Source: Acetobacter malorum (GTDB lineage: Bacteria; Pseudomonadota; Alphaproteobacteria; Acetobacterales; Acetobacteraceae). Taken from it: a stretch of DNA of 64,000 bases. Where the stretch lies: positions 1 to 64,000 of the forward strand of contig NZ_LHZC01000051.1 of the NCBI RefSeq assembly GCF_001580615.1, read 5' to 3'. Numbering within the stretch: the first letter of the stretch is position 1; each line of letters begins with the position of its first letter. Under the pieces are notes generated by a model. That model saw nothing but the letters and a program-made list of their open reading frames with translations. It did not search any database and was not told the origin of the DNA. A program made the translations under genes and the position numbers. Below, one piece after another: positions 18,228 to 26,531 of the stretch.

Positions 18228-19403
18228 ATGCCTGCTTCCTTCCGTCTCTCCCGCCGTATGGCTTTGAAAACCGGTACAGTTAGCGCCGGGCTTGGCCTGC
18301 TTGGCGTGAACGCCGCATGGGCGCAAAACGCACCCAACAGCCGCTTTTCTGTCCTTGATCAGATTTTCGAGAAAGCGGTTCAGGAGGGCAAAACCCCCGG
18401 TGCGGTCGCGGCCGTCGGACAGGCCGGACAAACGCTCTGGAAAGGTGTCTTTGGAAACCGCGCACTGGTTCCGCATAAAGAGCCGATGACGTGGAACACC
18501 CTGTTCGACATGGCGTCTCTGACGAAAGTTCTGATCACCGCCCCAGCTATTATGCAGCTGTATGAGCGAGGGCTTGTGAAGCTCGATGAGCCAGTCAGCA
18601 CGTATCTTCCGGCCTTTGCCGCCAACGGAAAACAGGCCATTACCGTCCGGCTGCTGCTGACCCACTATTCCGGCCTGGCCCCGGACCTTGATCTGTCCAC
18701 CCCATGGCACGGCAAGGAGGCTGCCGTTCAACGTGTGATGGACGCTCGCCCGATCAATCCGCCCGGTGAGCGGTTTGTTTACAGCGATATCAATTTCATC
18801 ACGCTGGGGCTGATTGTTGAAAAACTTTCAGGCCTTCCTCTGGATGTTTATGCAACCCAAAATATCCTTCAGCCCCTTAGCCTCTCCCGCACCTTCTTTT
18901 TGCCGGACAGCGCCCTGCATGATGCCATAGCTCCCACCCAGTATGATGAGCAGAACCAACTGCTCCGTGGCGTGGTGCATGACCCCACCACCCGCCGCAT
19001 GGATGGCGTTGCCGGGCATGCCGGCCTGTTCTCCTGCGCGGATGATATGCTGACCTACGCGCACGCGCTGCTGGCCCGTCGGGCCGGATTACCCTCCGCC
19101 TTCCCGCTGCAGCCGGAGACGCTTGTGCTAATGTCCACCCCTCAGCAACCTGCCGGAAAATCTGATCTGCGCGGGTTAGGGTGGGATATCGCAACGCATT
19201 ATTCCTCACCACGTGGCGAGCATTTCCCGGCAACTTCCTTCGGGCACACCGGCTTTACCGGCACCTCTCTCTGGCTGGTGCCGGACAAGGAAACATTTGT
19301 CCTGATCCTGACCAACCGTGTCCATCCGGACGGGAAAGGCAATGTTGTCGGCTTACGCAAAGATGTGGCGACCGCTGCCGCCCTTGCGCTGCAAACGTCC
19401 TGA
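18228..19403 (+). CDS. Serine hydrolase of the beta-lactamase / penicillin-binding fold (class C type)
   Basis: 391 residues with a probable twin-arginine signal (SRRMALKTGTVSAGLGLLG, cleavage near AWA-Q), so exported folded. The catalytic Ser and Lys are in DMASLTKVLITAP (SxxK), the Tyr in ERFVYSDINF (YxN-like position), and the third motif in FGHTGFTG (HTG). These define the class C beta-lactamase / esterase / DD-peptidase superfamily. True activity could be an esterase, D-aminopeptidase or cell-wall enzyme. A 14-bp direct repeat (ATGCCTGCTTCCTT) covers the start codon and an out-of-frame copy 32 bp upstream. Confidence 0.88.
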   Translation: MPASFRLSRRMALKTGTVSAGLGLLGVNAAWAQNAPNSRFSVLDQIFEKAVQEGKTPGAVAAVGQAGQTLWKGVFGNRALVPHKEPMTWNTLFDMASLTKVLITAPAIMQLYERGLVKLDEPVSTYLPAFAANGKQAITVRLLLTHYSGLAPDLDLSTPWHGKEAAVQRVMDARPINPPGERFVYSDINFITLGLIVEKLSGLPLDVYATQNILQPLSLSRTFFLPDSALHDAIAPTQYDEQNQLLRGVVHDPTTRRMDGVAGHAGLFSCADDMLTYAHALLARRAGLPSAFPLQPETLVLMSTPQQPAGKSDLRGLGWDIATHYSSPRGEHFPATSFGHTGFTGTSLWLVPDKETFVLILTNRVHPDGKGNVVGLRKDVATAAALALQTS

Positions 19404-19410
19404 TTCTGAA

Positions 19411-20058
19411 TTACCGGAGAGTGTCTGACGGGCTTTTTTCAAAAACGCCCGTCAGAGTGAGTTTTACATCATCCCCCACAGCGGACATGGCGTTTCTGAT
19501 CCCAAACGCGCTGCGCTGAATGGTTCCATGCGCTTCAAACCCGACAGTATAATCCTGATCCATCGGGTTTTTTCCTGCCCCGACAAAATGGACACGGAGC
19601 GTCACAGGTCGCGTCACCCCATGCAACGTCAGACGCCCTGCCACTCTGGCCTGTGACGGACCATCCGACACAACCTGTGTCGAAACAAACGTGGCATCAG
19701 GATATTTACGGACATCCAGCCAGCCCTCATCCCAGAGTGTTTGTGTGACGGAACCGGAAGTCGTCGTCAGGGAATGCAAAGGCAACTGCAAGGCGACATG
19801 GGACTGTTCAGGATGGGCAGAATCAAGCTGGAGAGAGCCCGATACGCCAGAAAACATGCCGTGATACCAGCTGACACTCAGGCAGGAGACTGAAAAAACC
19901 ACCTGCGTGCGCAGGTCATCCACATGATACAGACCACCTTCCACAGCAGGGACTTCCGCCACAACCGGCGTCACACCAGATGCCCGCGCCAGCTCAGTAC
20001 AGGTGAGCGTCAGCAACGTTCCTAACCCAACCATCGGAAAAAAGGCGGCACGTTTCAT
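19411..20058 (-). CDS. YceI-family periplasmic lipocalin-like protein
   Basis: 215 residues, signal peptide MKRAAFFPMVGLGTLLTLTC, then the YceI beta-barrel: YHVDDLRTQVVFSVSCLSVSWYHGMF (family usually has TxVxFxVxHxGxSxxxGxF), a SLTTTSGSVTQTLWDEGWLDVRKYPDATFVS stretch and RLTLHGVTRPVTLRV, ending GDDVKLTLTGVFEK. YceI proteins bind long isoprenoid or amphiphilic ligands in the periplasm. Here the usual conserved His-Xaa-Gly pocket residues are partly replaced (SCLSVSWYH). It is convergent with the serine hydrolase. Confidence 0.87.
   Translation of the reverse strand: MKRAAFFPMVGLGTLLTLTCTELARASGVTPVVAEVPAVEGGLYHVDDLRTQVVFSVSCLSVSWYHGMFSGVSGSLQLDSAHPEQSHVALQLPLHSLTTTSGSVTQTLWDEGWLDVRKYPDATFVSTQVVSDGPSQARVAGRLTLHGVTRPVTLRVHFVGAGKNPMDQDYTVGFEAHGTIQRSAFGIRNAMSAVGDDVKLTLTGVFEKSPSDTLR
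19425..19455. terminator. Bidirectional hairpin between convergent genes
   Basis: CTGACGGGC and GCCCGTCAG flank a T/A tract that also pairs. The stem lies between the hydrolase stop and inside the last codons of yceI, so it can serve transcripts from both sides. No clear T-run lies outside the stem. Confidence 0.5.
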
Positions 20059-20152
20059 TGTGCTCTCCCTGTTTTATCATTCCTCCAATTGAGTGCTTAA
20101 GTGGATCAGCCGGGTACGAGTTCCCTCACAGAGTGGCGTTAATCACGATGTG

Positions 20153-20590
20153 TCAGAGGCTTTCTTCGCTTTTACGCCACATTCTGACCTGCCGTTCTAT
20201 CCACTTCTGGGCAGAAACCTTACGAGAGGGGTCAAGCATGCGGTACAGCCGCAGGATATCATACTCATCCGGAGTGACTGTCAGAGCGATATCTTCCTGC
20301 ACATAACCGGTGAGGAAAATTTCCGGCTCCACGCCAAACAAGGCGGCCAGTTTAGGGATATGCTTTCTCGCACTCCCTTCCCGCCCGGTCTCCCAAAACG
20401 CAATGGCAGGTCGGGATACGCCAAGCGCATCGGCAACCTGCTGCTGCGTCAGGCCGGCAGCTTTGCGCAGGATCTTCATCCTCTGCCCCAGGTCAGCCCC
20501 GGGAGAGGCAATATCCCGTTCTTCAGTGTCGTTTACATGGTCCTCAGACTGGTCAGACATACTGGGTATGTTCCGTCTTGATTGTACCAT
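20153..20590 (-). CDS. XRE-family transcriptional regulator
   Basis: 145 residues with a Cro/C1-type helix-turn-helix: LGQRMKILRKAAGLTQQQVADALGVSRPAIAFWETGRE at about residues 35-72. A C-terminal half (TVTPDEYDILRLYRMLDPSRKVSAQKWIERQVRMWR) is probably for dimerisation. A charged, disordered N-terminus precedes the HTH. The start chosen has GGGAG eight bases upstream; MSDQ ten codons later is an alternative. It lies between yceI and a TonB receptor, all on the minus strand; its targets are unknown. Confidence 0.88.
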   Translation of the reverse strand: MVQSRRNIPSMSDQSEDHVNDTEERDIASPGADLGQRMKILRKAAGLTQQQVADALGVSRPAIAFWETGREGSARKHIPKLAALFGVEPEIFLTGYVQEDIALTVTPDEYDILRLYRMLDPSRKVSAQKWIERQVRMWRKSEESL

Positions 20591-20907
20591 TTCGTGCTCT
20601 CCCAAACATCCGATACGGCTTCCCTATACGGACGTGGCTCTTACTCTGCCCTCAGCGTATTTACAATTAACAGGCTGTCATACCGCATCATACAGCTGAC
20701 GTTCATACCGTGCTGTGCGCAAAATATTATCATATTGAACAGAGATTTCTCTATCACTCGCTCAGGGCAGTTAACAGAGATTTTTTACAAATTCCATTAT
20801 AAAACCCCCAATCCGCAAAGGATTGAGGTTAAATTTCTTATATATAGAGCAAACAAAGTCAGAAAATATTTTACCATTACAGTAAATTATTTTCTGACAC
20901 CTGATCT
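20591..20907. other. AT-rich intergenic region, with terminator hairpin at its right end
   Basis: No convincing gene. An open frame of about 109 codons runs through on the plus strand but lacks codon bias, overlaps the terminator and resembles no family. The region probably contains the promoter of the XRE regulator, whose start lies at its left edge. Confidence 0.5.
20858..20898 (-). terminator. Terminator of the TonB receptor gene
   Basis: GTCAGAAAATA and TATTTTCTGAC form a perfect 11-bp stem just after the receptor stop on the minus strand. It is followed there by TTTGTTTG. A good candidate for a rho-independent terminator. Confidence 0.7.
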
Positions 20908-23259
20908 TTAAAAGCTCTGGCTAATCCCTGTCAGAATAGTCCGGCGCAAGCCATATTGCGGTGCCCCCACTCCAATACCGCTGCCATCACGCAGCAGATA
21001 GGCGCGGTCAAACAGGTTGGTTACGTCCAGCCGGATCTGCGTATTGCCAAGGAAGGAGTGCCCAAACAGGTTCTTGAACGTCTGCACCGCTGCAAAGTTG
21101 AATGTTGCATATTCCGGCACGACAGCCCCGTTCGGCACATCGCCATCAGCGCGGAGACCGCTGCCATAAACCATGGTGGCGGAGACCCGCAGCGGATGCC
21201 AGCTTTTGTGGAAGAAGCTGTAAGCCGCCCCGGCAGATGCCGTCCAGCGCTGGTCATGATCCAGATGGATCCACCGGTGCTGGATATAATTCAGGTCATC
21301 CTGCCCGAAGTTGAACTGCGCACTGGTGATATCTTTGCCGATAGCACGAGACCATGAGAAGTTCCCGTAGAGAGACAGCGGCCCCTTATCGTATGAGGTG
21401 CTGACCTCGTAGCCGTTGACCTGCCCTTTACGGTAGTTAAAGCCACTCAGCACGATCGGTGCGCCAAACTGCCCTTCATCAATCAGGTTATTGGCCAACT
21501 TATAATAGGCATCAAACGACACGCGCCAGCCCGGCAGGATCTGCTGCTGAATGCCTGCATCAAAATAATGGTCACGCTCTGCCTTAACGGTTGAGTTCTG
21601 CATAACCTCTGCCGCAGAACTCGTGTTTGCAAATTTATAAAGCGCAGAACTACTGACCACTTCAAACGGCGGCGGCGTGAAATAACGGGAATAGCCCGCG
21701 TGCAGCGTGGCCCCTCTCCAGGGTTTCCAAACAACATTCAGGCGCGGGCTAACCTGTTTCTCGCTGGTATATTCACTCACGCCGTCAAACCGCAGACCGT
21801 AGTTAACGGTCAGATTGCGCAGAGGTGTCCATTCATCCTGTGCATACAGACCGTAAACCGTGCCGGTCTTACCGCTGCCGTCATAGACTTTGACAGGCGT
21901 TGAATCGAAGGTTGGGTTGCCGTCGTCATCCACACCATTCGCCCCAAAGACTGTGGAATCTGTCTTGGAGATTGTGCGTTCCACAAAAACCTGGAAGCCA
22001 AAGCGCACAGTGTGATTTTTTGCGGCATGCCAGGTCACGTCATGCTGCGTACCGGTGGAGAAAATGGACCGCGCCGCCCGCTGGGCAATCCCGTTATAAA
22101 CCAGATCCCCCAGTTCATCCGGTGAATAACGCAGGCTGCTATAGCGGGTGAAAACCGAGCTTTGCAGGCTGAAAGCGCCAATCTCTTTCTGGAGAGCCAG
22201 AATAGCGAAATCCGTAATCTGCTTCTGGTGTTCATTCAGGCTGGAGCTATCCACGCTGCCATCAAGCTTTTGCGCCAGATTGCTGCCCGTATAAGACGGC
22301 TCCGCAAACTGCGTTTGCTGACCGGGGTTATTCGGCAGCTGATATTCCGCGTTGGAAACACCGGCAATAAAGCTGATCCGGGTATTTTCATCCGCTGTAT
22401 ACCGCAGATGGCCGAGGAAGTGATACTGATTGCTCAGATCATGCACGGCGTTGAAGGATTTGGTCGTGTTTTCAATCCCAACGCGATCATGCACAAAATC
22501 CGCAGTTGCAAAGTAGTCCCACTTCCCCTGATGGCCGCCATACTGAAGCGACGGGAAGAAGTAATCCCGCGCCCCACCGTAAATGGAAGCGTTGCCACCT
22601 GCATTGGTTGTACCGTTTTTGGTAGTAATATCCACAACAGCAGCCTGCAAAAATCCGAATTCGCTCGGCAGCGCGCCAGTGGTCAAAGACATGCTATCCG
22701 CAAAGCGCGTCATCAGCGCCTGACCGAACACATTCAGCCCTTCAGGAAGCTGCACACCATCCAGCCGGAACTGCACTTCATTATGGTCACCACGCACATG
22801 GATCTGACCATAACTATCCTGCGCTACACCCGGGGCCTGCAAAAGCACCTGATTCAGCGGTGTGTTATCCCCTCCTGGGATGGTTTCCAGCGCCTTACGA
22901 TCAAAACGGTAAACCGTAGCGCCGGTATCGGGCTGGAGTTCTGATCTGGCCCGATCCAGATGAGCCGTGACCGTCACGCGCTCCGGTGTATTTGCCAGAC
23001 CGGGCTTGATGGATACAGTTTCCTGCCCCGTGGGCTTTCCCTTCGCCGTATCGTCCTGCTGCACCGTACGCGCTGCGGCCTGTGCCGTCTTTTTTTCCTG
23101 AGCGGATTTTTTCTCAACTGTGGGCTGAATTGTTTGCGCAGTCTGCGCTGTACCAACAGGCAAAGTCTGAGCCTGAGCTTTTTCGATACAGAACAGAAAT
23201 CCGGCTGTCGTGCAGACAGTTGAGCATGCCAGCAGAAAAGAGAGACGAGACACCAGCAT
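20908..23259 (-). CDS. TonB-dependent receptor
   Basis: 783 residues. Signal peptide MLVSRLSFLLACSTVCTTAG, a Gln/Lys/Thr-rich spacer, then a plug domain: ETVSIKPGLANTPERVTVTAHLDRARS, IPGGDNTPLNQVLLQAPGV, GQIHVRGDHNEVQFRLDGVQLPEG, PSEFGFLQAAVVDITTKNG. The barrel ends in ILTGISQSF, with the terminal Phe recognised by the BAM machinery. The plug with DxxxGVQLPEG and VDITTKNG resembles carboxypeptidase-like/VirB-type receptors that import organic nutrients or metal chelates. No transporter partner adjoins it, so the ligand is unknown. A palindrome lies in its promoter region. Confidence 0.9.
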   Translation of the reverse strand: MLVSRLSFLLACSTVCTTAGFLFCIEKAQAQTLPVGTAQTAQTIQPTVEKKSAQEKKTAQAAARTVQQDDTAKGKPTGQETVSIKPGLANTPERVTVTAHLDRARSELQPDTGATVYRFDRKALETIPGGDNTPLNQVLLQAPGVAQDSYGQIHVRGDHNEVQFRLDGVQLPEGLNVFGQALMTRFADSMSLTTGALPSEFGFLQAAVVDITTKNGTTNAGGNASIYGGARDYFFPSLQYGGHQGKWDYFATADFVHDRVGIENTTKSFNAVHDLSNQYHFLGHLRYTADENTRISFIAGVSNAEYQLPNNPGQQTQFAEPSYTGSNLAQKLDGSVDSSSLNEHQKQITDFAILALQKEIGAFSLQSSVFTRYSSLRYSPDELGDLVYNGIAQRAARSIFSTGTQHDVTWHAAKNHTVRFGFQVFVERTISKTDSTVFGANGVDDDGNPTFDSTPVKVYDGSGKTGTVYGLYAQDEWTPLRNLTVNYGLRFDGVSEYTSEKQVSPRLNVVWKPWRGATLHAGYSRYFTPPPFEVVSSSALYKFANTSSAAEVMQNSTVKAERDHYFDAGIQQQILPGWRVSFDAYYKLANNLIDEGQFGAPIVLSGFNYRKGQVNGYEVSTSYDKGPLSLYGNFSWSRAIGKDITSAQFNFGQDDLNYIQHRWIHLDHDQRWTASAGAAYSFFHKSWHPLRVSATMVYGSGLRADGDVPNGAVVPEYATFNFAAVQTFKNLFGHSFLGNTQIRLDVTNLFDRAYLLRDGSGIGVGAPQYGLRRTILTGISQSF

Positions 23260-23306
23260 AAGAGAGTGGCCTTTACGGGTTGGGAATGAACTAATTTCTG
23301 CCTCTT

Positions 23307-23327
23307 ATACGTTATGATATAACGTAT
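23307..23327. promoter_or_regulatory. Palindromic operator candidate upstream of the TonB receptor
   Basis: ATACGTTAT and ATAACGTAT form a perfect 9-bp inverted repeat around GAT, 48 bp before the receptor start. It resembles the palindrome before the other TonB receptor gene (GTTACGATATCGTA), sharing a GTTAnGATAT core. A common metal-responsive regulator is possible but unproven. Confidence 0.45.
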
Positions 23328-23456
23328 CAACGCAATTCTAAGGAAAGCCTTTACCTTCCCCTCCCCCTGTTACCTGCAAACCACACTCGGCTATCCTGCT
23401 TTTTCTCCGCTTGTGCTCACCCAGATTTTCTCGTAGTAATCCGCTCACCCCTCTAT

Positions 23457-23532
23457 GTCCCGTTCGTCTAGAGGCCTAGGACACTGCCCTCTCACGGCGG
23501 CAACACGGGTTCGAATCCCGTACGGGACGCCA
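23457..23532 (+). tRNA. tRNA-Glu (anticodon CTC)
   Basis: 76-nt cloverleaf with acceptor GTCCCGT/ACGGGAC, D-arm TCGTCTAGAGGCCTAGGACA, anticodon loop CTCTCAC (anticodon CTC, reading GAG), T-arm ACACGGGTTCGAATCCCGT, and encoded CCA. Its 3' half is the attachment site of a genomic island: the last 47-48 bp are found twice more in the window, and an integrase gene begins 89 bp downstream. Confidence 0.96.
23485..23532 (+). repeat. att copy 1 of the tRNA-Glu integration site (left island end)
   Basis: The anticodon-loop-to-CCA half of tRNA-Glu. A 47-bp exact copy lies at 50.5 kb, and a 48-bp copy with one mismatch at 59.2 kb. Integration of an element here rebuilds the complete tRNA at this end, so this is the attL-type junction with the intact integrase next to it. 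Confidence 0.9.
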
Positions 23533-23580
23533 AGTTTTTCAAGGACTTGCAGCAGGTTAATCTGAAAATCGTTGATTTTT

Positions 23581-23598
23581 GAGCCAATCCCGAGCCAA
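23581..23598 (+). repeat. GAGCCAA direct repeats between att site and integrase
   Basis: Two GAGCCAA copies, 11 bp apart, lie between the tRNA end and the integrase start. Three GAGCCA copies occur near att copy 2 (50386-50410). Such short direct repeats near both ends of an element are typical of integrase arm sites or excisionase sites. Confidence 0.4.
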
Positions 23599-23620
23599 AC
23601 TGGGAGAGGATCGAATAACG

Positions 23621-24712
23621 ATGACCAAATCACCAAAAGAGACCCTCAAGGACCCTGTAACAGGGAAGCCGTTGCCCAAAGGCGTCTGGTATCGCGGCCC
23701 CGGCCAGTATCAGGCCCGCAAGATGGTGAACGGCAAACGTCACCGCGAAACCTTTGCGTCAGCCAGCCTTGCCCGCCGCTGGCTTCAGGACGTACGGGCC
23801 AAGGCGCATGTGGGCCAACTTGAACCACCCGCACGCAAGAGAAACCAGATCACTTTTGGCGAGCTCTTTGAGCGCTTCGGTCGGGAGCGCATGATAGAAC
23901 GCGATGCTGATCGTATGGGCCATCTTCCGGCCCTTCTTGGATCCGACATTGCCTCATTGAAAATCGACAAATGGACCAATGGGGATGTCCGGGACTTTCG
24001 TGACACCATGCTGGCTGCTGGACTGGCCAAGGGAACCGTCGTCAAACGCCTGAACATGATTGCGGCCATCGTCGAATACGCCAACTCGGAATGGGACACG
24101 ACCATCCTCAATCATGCTTCCGCCAAACGGACCAAACGGCCCGAGGGAGCGGATCGCAAGAGAAACCGGAGATTAAAGGACGGCGAAGAAGACGAACTTC
24201 TGCGAGCTGCTTCTCGGCCCGACGGGGTTTTCAGGCATTACCCTGATGTGGTGTGGCTCATCAGGTGGTCAATCGAGCAAGGCTGCCGGCTGGGGGAATC
24301 CCTCAGTCTGCGCTGGCAGGACATCGACTTCCGTAAACAGACCATTTCCCTCGCCCGCGTGAAGAGCGACCGACACAGGGAAGAACTTGGTCCCGAGATC
24401 CGCCCCATGACCAAGGGCGCACAACGCGTCCTCATGGAAAAGCGGGCCACCATGGAAAAGGTGCCTGACCGAAAAGACATTGTCTTTTCGGTCGGAGAGA
24501 GAAAAATCTTTTCTGTCCTGTTCGGTCGCATGACCCGGCAGGCCGGAATTCAGGACCTGACCTTTCATGACTTGCGTCATGAGGCGACAACGCGGTTGGC
24601 GCGCTATCTGAACCCGATTGAACTGACCCGGGTCACGGGTCATCGCGACTTAAAATCATTAAATCGCTACTACCAGCCCGTGCCCGGAGATATTGCAGAC
24701 AAGACACGATAG
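23621..24712 (+). CDS. Tyrosine integrase of the tRNA-Glu island
   Basis: 363 residues. The N-terminal part contains GVWYRGPGQYQARKMVNGKRHRETF (arm-binding type domain). A core-binding SAM-like domain follows at about residues 75-165. The catalytic domain shows Arg in EQGCRLGESL, Lys in ARVKSDRHRE, His-x-x-Arg in TFHDLRHEATTRL, His in RVTGHRDLKS and the nucleophile Tyr in LNRYYQP. All six tyrosine-recombinase residues are therefore present, so it is likely active. Location directly after tRNA-Glu fits integration at that gene. A decayed relative of the same N-terminal sequence lies just after the third att copy. Confidence 0.93.
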   Translation: MTKSPKETLKDPVTGKPLPKGVWYRGPGQYQARKMVNGKRHRETFASASLARRWLQDVRAKAHVGQLEPPARKRNQITFGELFERFGRERMIERDADRMGHLPALLGSDIASLKIDKWTNGDVRDFRDTMLAAGLAKGTVVKRLNMIAAIVEYANSEWDTTILNHASAKRTKRPEGADRKRNRRLKDGEEDELLRAASRPDGVFRHYPDVVWLIRWSIEQGCRLGESLSLRWQDIDFRKQTISLARVKSDRHREELGPEIRPMTKGAQRVLMEKRATMEKVPDRKDIVFSVGERKIFSVLFGRMTRQAGIQDLTFHDLRHEATTRLARYLNPIELTRVTGHRDLKSLNRYYQPVPGDIADKTR

Positions 24713-24751
24713 CTGCCAGTCAGGATGACCAGAAACAGCCAGACCGCGTTT

Positions 24752-25150
24752 TTACTGAAAGCTTACGACGCTGGTGAAGAGGAAGACTGCTAACGCCAGC
24801 GCCATCACGAAGAAGAGAAACAGATCAGGATACGGGCAGGTCAGCACCAGTGCACCCCGTCCGCGCTGACGGCGGCGACGCTTTTCAAACCGTTCGGTTT
24901 CAAAAAGCTTTTCTTCAATAAAGCGATCGAGATCTTCCTGGCGAAACAGCCGCATGCTGCCGATCTTGATGGACCGTGGGCCAATCCGTAGCGAGACCCA
25001 GTTGGCCAGCGTTCCCTTGGCGATCCCGAGATAATCCGCTGCCTCCTGATAGCGCATCAATCCCCGCCTTACATAGGCGGAGATACGTTGTGAGCCGGAC
25101 GCCTGTTCCAAGCGAGCCGGTTGAGGCAAGCGTTTTGCATTTCGTGACAT
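24752..25150 (-). CDS. AlpA/MerR-type helix-turn-helix protein with a C-terminal membrane helix
   Basis: 132 residues. The middle (MRYQEAADYLGIAKGTLANWVSLRIGPRSIKIGSMRLFRQEDLDRFIEE) is an excisionase-like winged HTH as in AlpA/Xis regulators. It is followed by a strongly basic stretch (EKRRRRQRGRG) and a hydrophobic C-terminus (DLFLFFVMALALAVFLFTSVV) that should span the membrane. The GAGGGG ribosome site supports the ATG chosen. It is convergent with the integrase and probably controls excision, but a membrane anchor on such a protein is unusual. Confidence 0.75.
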   Translation of the reverse strand: MSRNAKRLPQPARLEQASGSQRISAYVRRGLMRYQEAADYLGIAKGTLANWVSLRIGPRSIKIGSMRLFRQEDLDRFIEEKLFETERFEKRRRRQRGRGALVLTCPYPDLFLFFVMALALAVFLFTSVVSFQ

Positions 25151-25475
25151 GATGCCCCTCTGACATGGCCAGATCCGTGACACCCACGAATCACTTTCTC
25201 CTTTAATGATACCTCACAATTCTGAAACCACCAGCGAGAGATAGAAACTGGCAGAGAATGATACCGCAATTTTCTGAGCCAAAAATGCTTACGTCGAGTG
25301 CAACCTCTCCTTCTGAAAAAAATCGTTCAGGAAAGGCAGCAATTGGGGGGATTGCAGTTCGTCAGCTTTTGGGCCATCTGGGGGGAGAAGCGGACATATG
25401 TCTGGCCCACTTCCCCCTCAAATAATCGTCAGTTTTTTGAGACAATACTGTGACGCTCAGTATTGAGAGTTCAGA
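25151..25475. other. Gene-free gap at the edge of the catabolic cassette
   Basis: No open frame of quality. A TGGGCCA / TGGCCCA inverted pair around AGCGGACATATG (25366-25420 region) may be the scar of a lost mobile element. The promoter of the excisionase-like gene should lie at the left edge. Confidence 0.35.
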
Positions 25476-25838
25476 TTATATCCGCGACAGTGTGTGCACG
25501 GTCCGGTCGGTGGTCACATTGCCCGTGTTAAGCGTCGTATTCGGCTCCAGCAGAACAACATGACATTCGTCGCTTAAAGCCTCGGGACAATGCTCGACAC
25601 CATGCGGAACAATGATGAATTCACCCGCCTCAATGTCGACGTTGCGATCCCGGAAATGCATGCGCAATGTTCCGGAAACGACCAGGAATAGTTCGTCCTC
25701 ATGCTCGTGATGGTGCCAGTCGAACATTCCCTTGAATTTTGCCAGTTTGATCTGGGATGTGTTGATGTCACCCGCCACACGGGGGCTCCAGTAATCGGAA
25801 AATGCCGTGAAAGCCTGAGTCAGGTTTATTTTTTCCAT
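25476..25838 (-). CDS. Cupin-domain protein
   Basis: 120 residues, a single cupin barrel. Motif 1 is FDWHHHEHEDELFLVVSGTLRMHF, with three metal-binding histidines and a Glu; motif 2 is AGEFIIVPHGVEHCPEA, with the fourth His. All metal ligands are present, so a metal-dependent isomerase, epimerase or dioxygenase activity is possible. A strong GGAGG ribosome site precedes the ATG, 12 bp after the barrel-protein gene, so it is the last gene of the pdxA2 operon. Confidence 0.85.
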   Translation of the reverse strand: MEKINLTQAFTAFSDYWSPRVAGDINTSQIKLAKFKGMFDWHHHEHEDELFLVVSGTLRMHFRDRNVDIEAGEFIIVPHGVEHCPEALSDECHVVLLEPNTTLNTGNVTTDRTVHTLSRI

Positions 25839-25850
25839 TGGTTTCCTCCG

Positions 25851-26531
25851 TCAGAATTGTCGAATGATAGTCTGGACGTAGCCGATCTGTTGCGCCAGAT
25901 CGGGTGATGCAGGAAAAGCGCCGTCGAGCAGAGCTGTGCCGACCGTAAAACCCGCAGCACCCGCAGAGGCAGTGGCGCGAATACGCGCCGCCCGATCGAG
26001 CGAACCCGCTACGATTACAGGCTTGTTCGGTACAGCGGCGCATACTCTCCGGATCAAATCCGGCACGTTTCCCTCGAACCGATAGGCAAGCAAATCCAGT
26101 CCATGAACACCGGGCCTCGAGGCGAGATCGACCGCACTGCGTATGATTTCTGTCTCGGTTCCTTCGAGAAGGCTCGGATGCCCACTGATCCGGCCAGGAA
26201 AGGGATAATAGCGGATCGTTGTACCTTTAAGCAGTCTTAACGCGTCATCAACATGCGTGCCACCCAGCAGATAATCGACACCGAGGGCTATCCCGGCCTG
26301 TATTGAGCGCAGTTCACTGTCGCGATCGAGTGAGACAACTTCCAGATAGATTTTCGCTCCGGCCCCGCGGATGACGCTGGCCAGCGTCTGAAGCCCCGTA
26401 AACGGCAGACCAATATCCTTGAAGCCGATATGCCGGACGCCTGCCTCACGGGCAGCTTCAACCAGATCGACTGCGTTCTCCACCGTACGGTCATGGCGGG
26501 TCAGCATGAAGATGAACTTGGGCGGGGTCAT
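25851..26531 (-). CDS. TIM-barrel protein of unknown activity linked to PdxA2
   Basis: 226 residues predicted as a (beta/alpha)8 barrel: repeated strand-helix units such as RHIGFKDIGLP, AKIYLEVVSLD, GVDYLLGGTHVDDAL, GVHGLDLLAYRF, KPVIVAGSLD and AAGFTVGTALLDG. The GGTH and AGS-x-(n)-GT loops look like phosphate-binding turns, as in HisA/TrpF-like enzymes. It overlaps pdxA2 by 4 bp (ATGA). It probably acts on a phosphorylated product of PdxA2, for example an aldol cleavage or isomerisation, but no specific reaction can be assigned. Confidence 0.75.
   Translation of the reverse strand: MTPPKFIFMLTRHDRTVENAVDLVEAAREAGVRHIGFKDIGLPFTGLQTLASVIRGAGAKIYLEVVSLDRDSELRSIQAGIALGVDYLLGGTHVDDALRLLKGTTIRYYPFPGRISGHPSLLEGTETEIIRSAVDLASRPGVHGLDLLAYRFEGNVPDLIRRVCAAVPNKPVIVAGSLDRAARIRATASAGAAGFTVGTALLDGAFPASPDLAQQIGYVQTIIRQF

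Noticed and set aside
20582..20911. 109-codon plus-strand frame in the AT-rich gap
   Set aside because: No codon bias or similarity, and it runs through a terminator hairpin.
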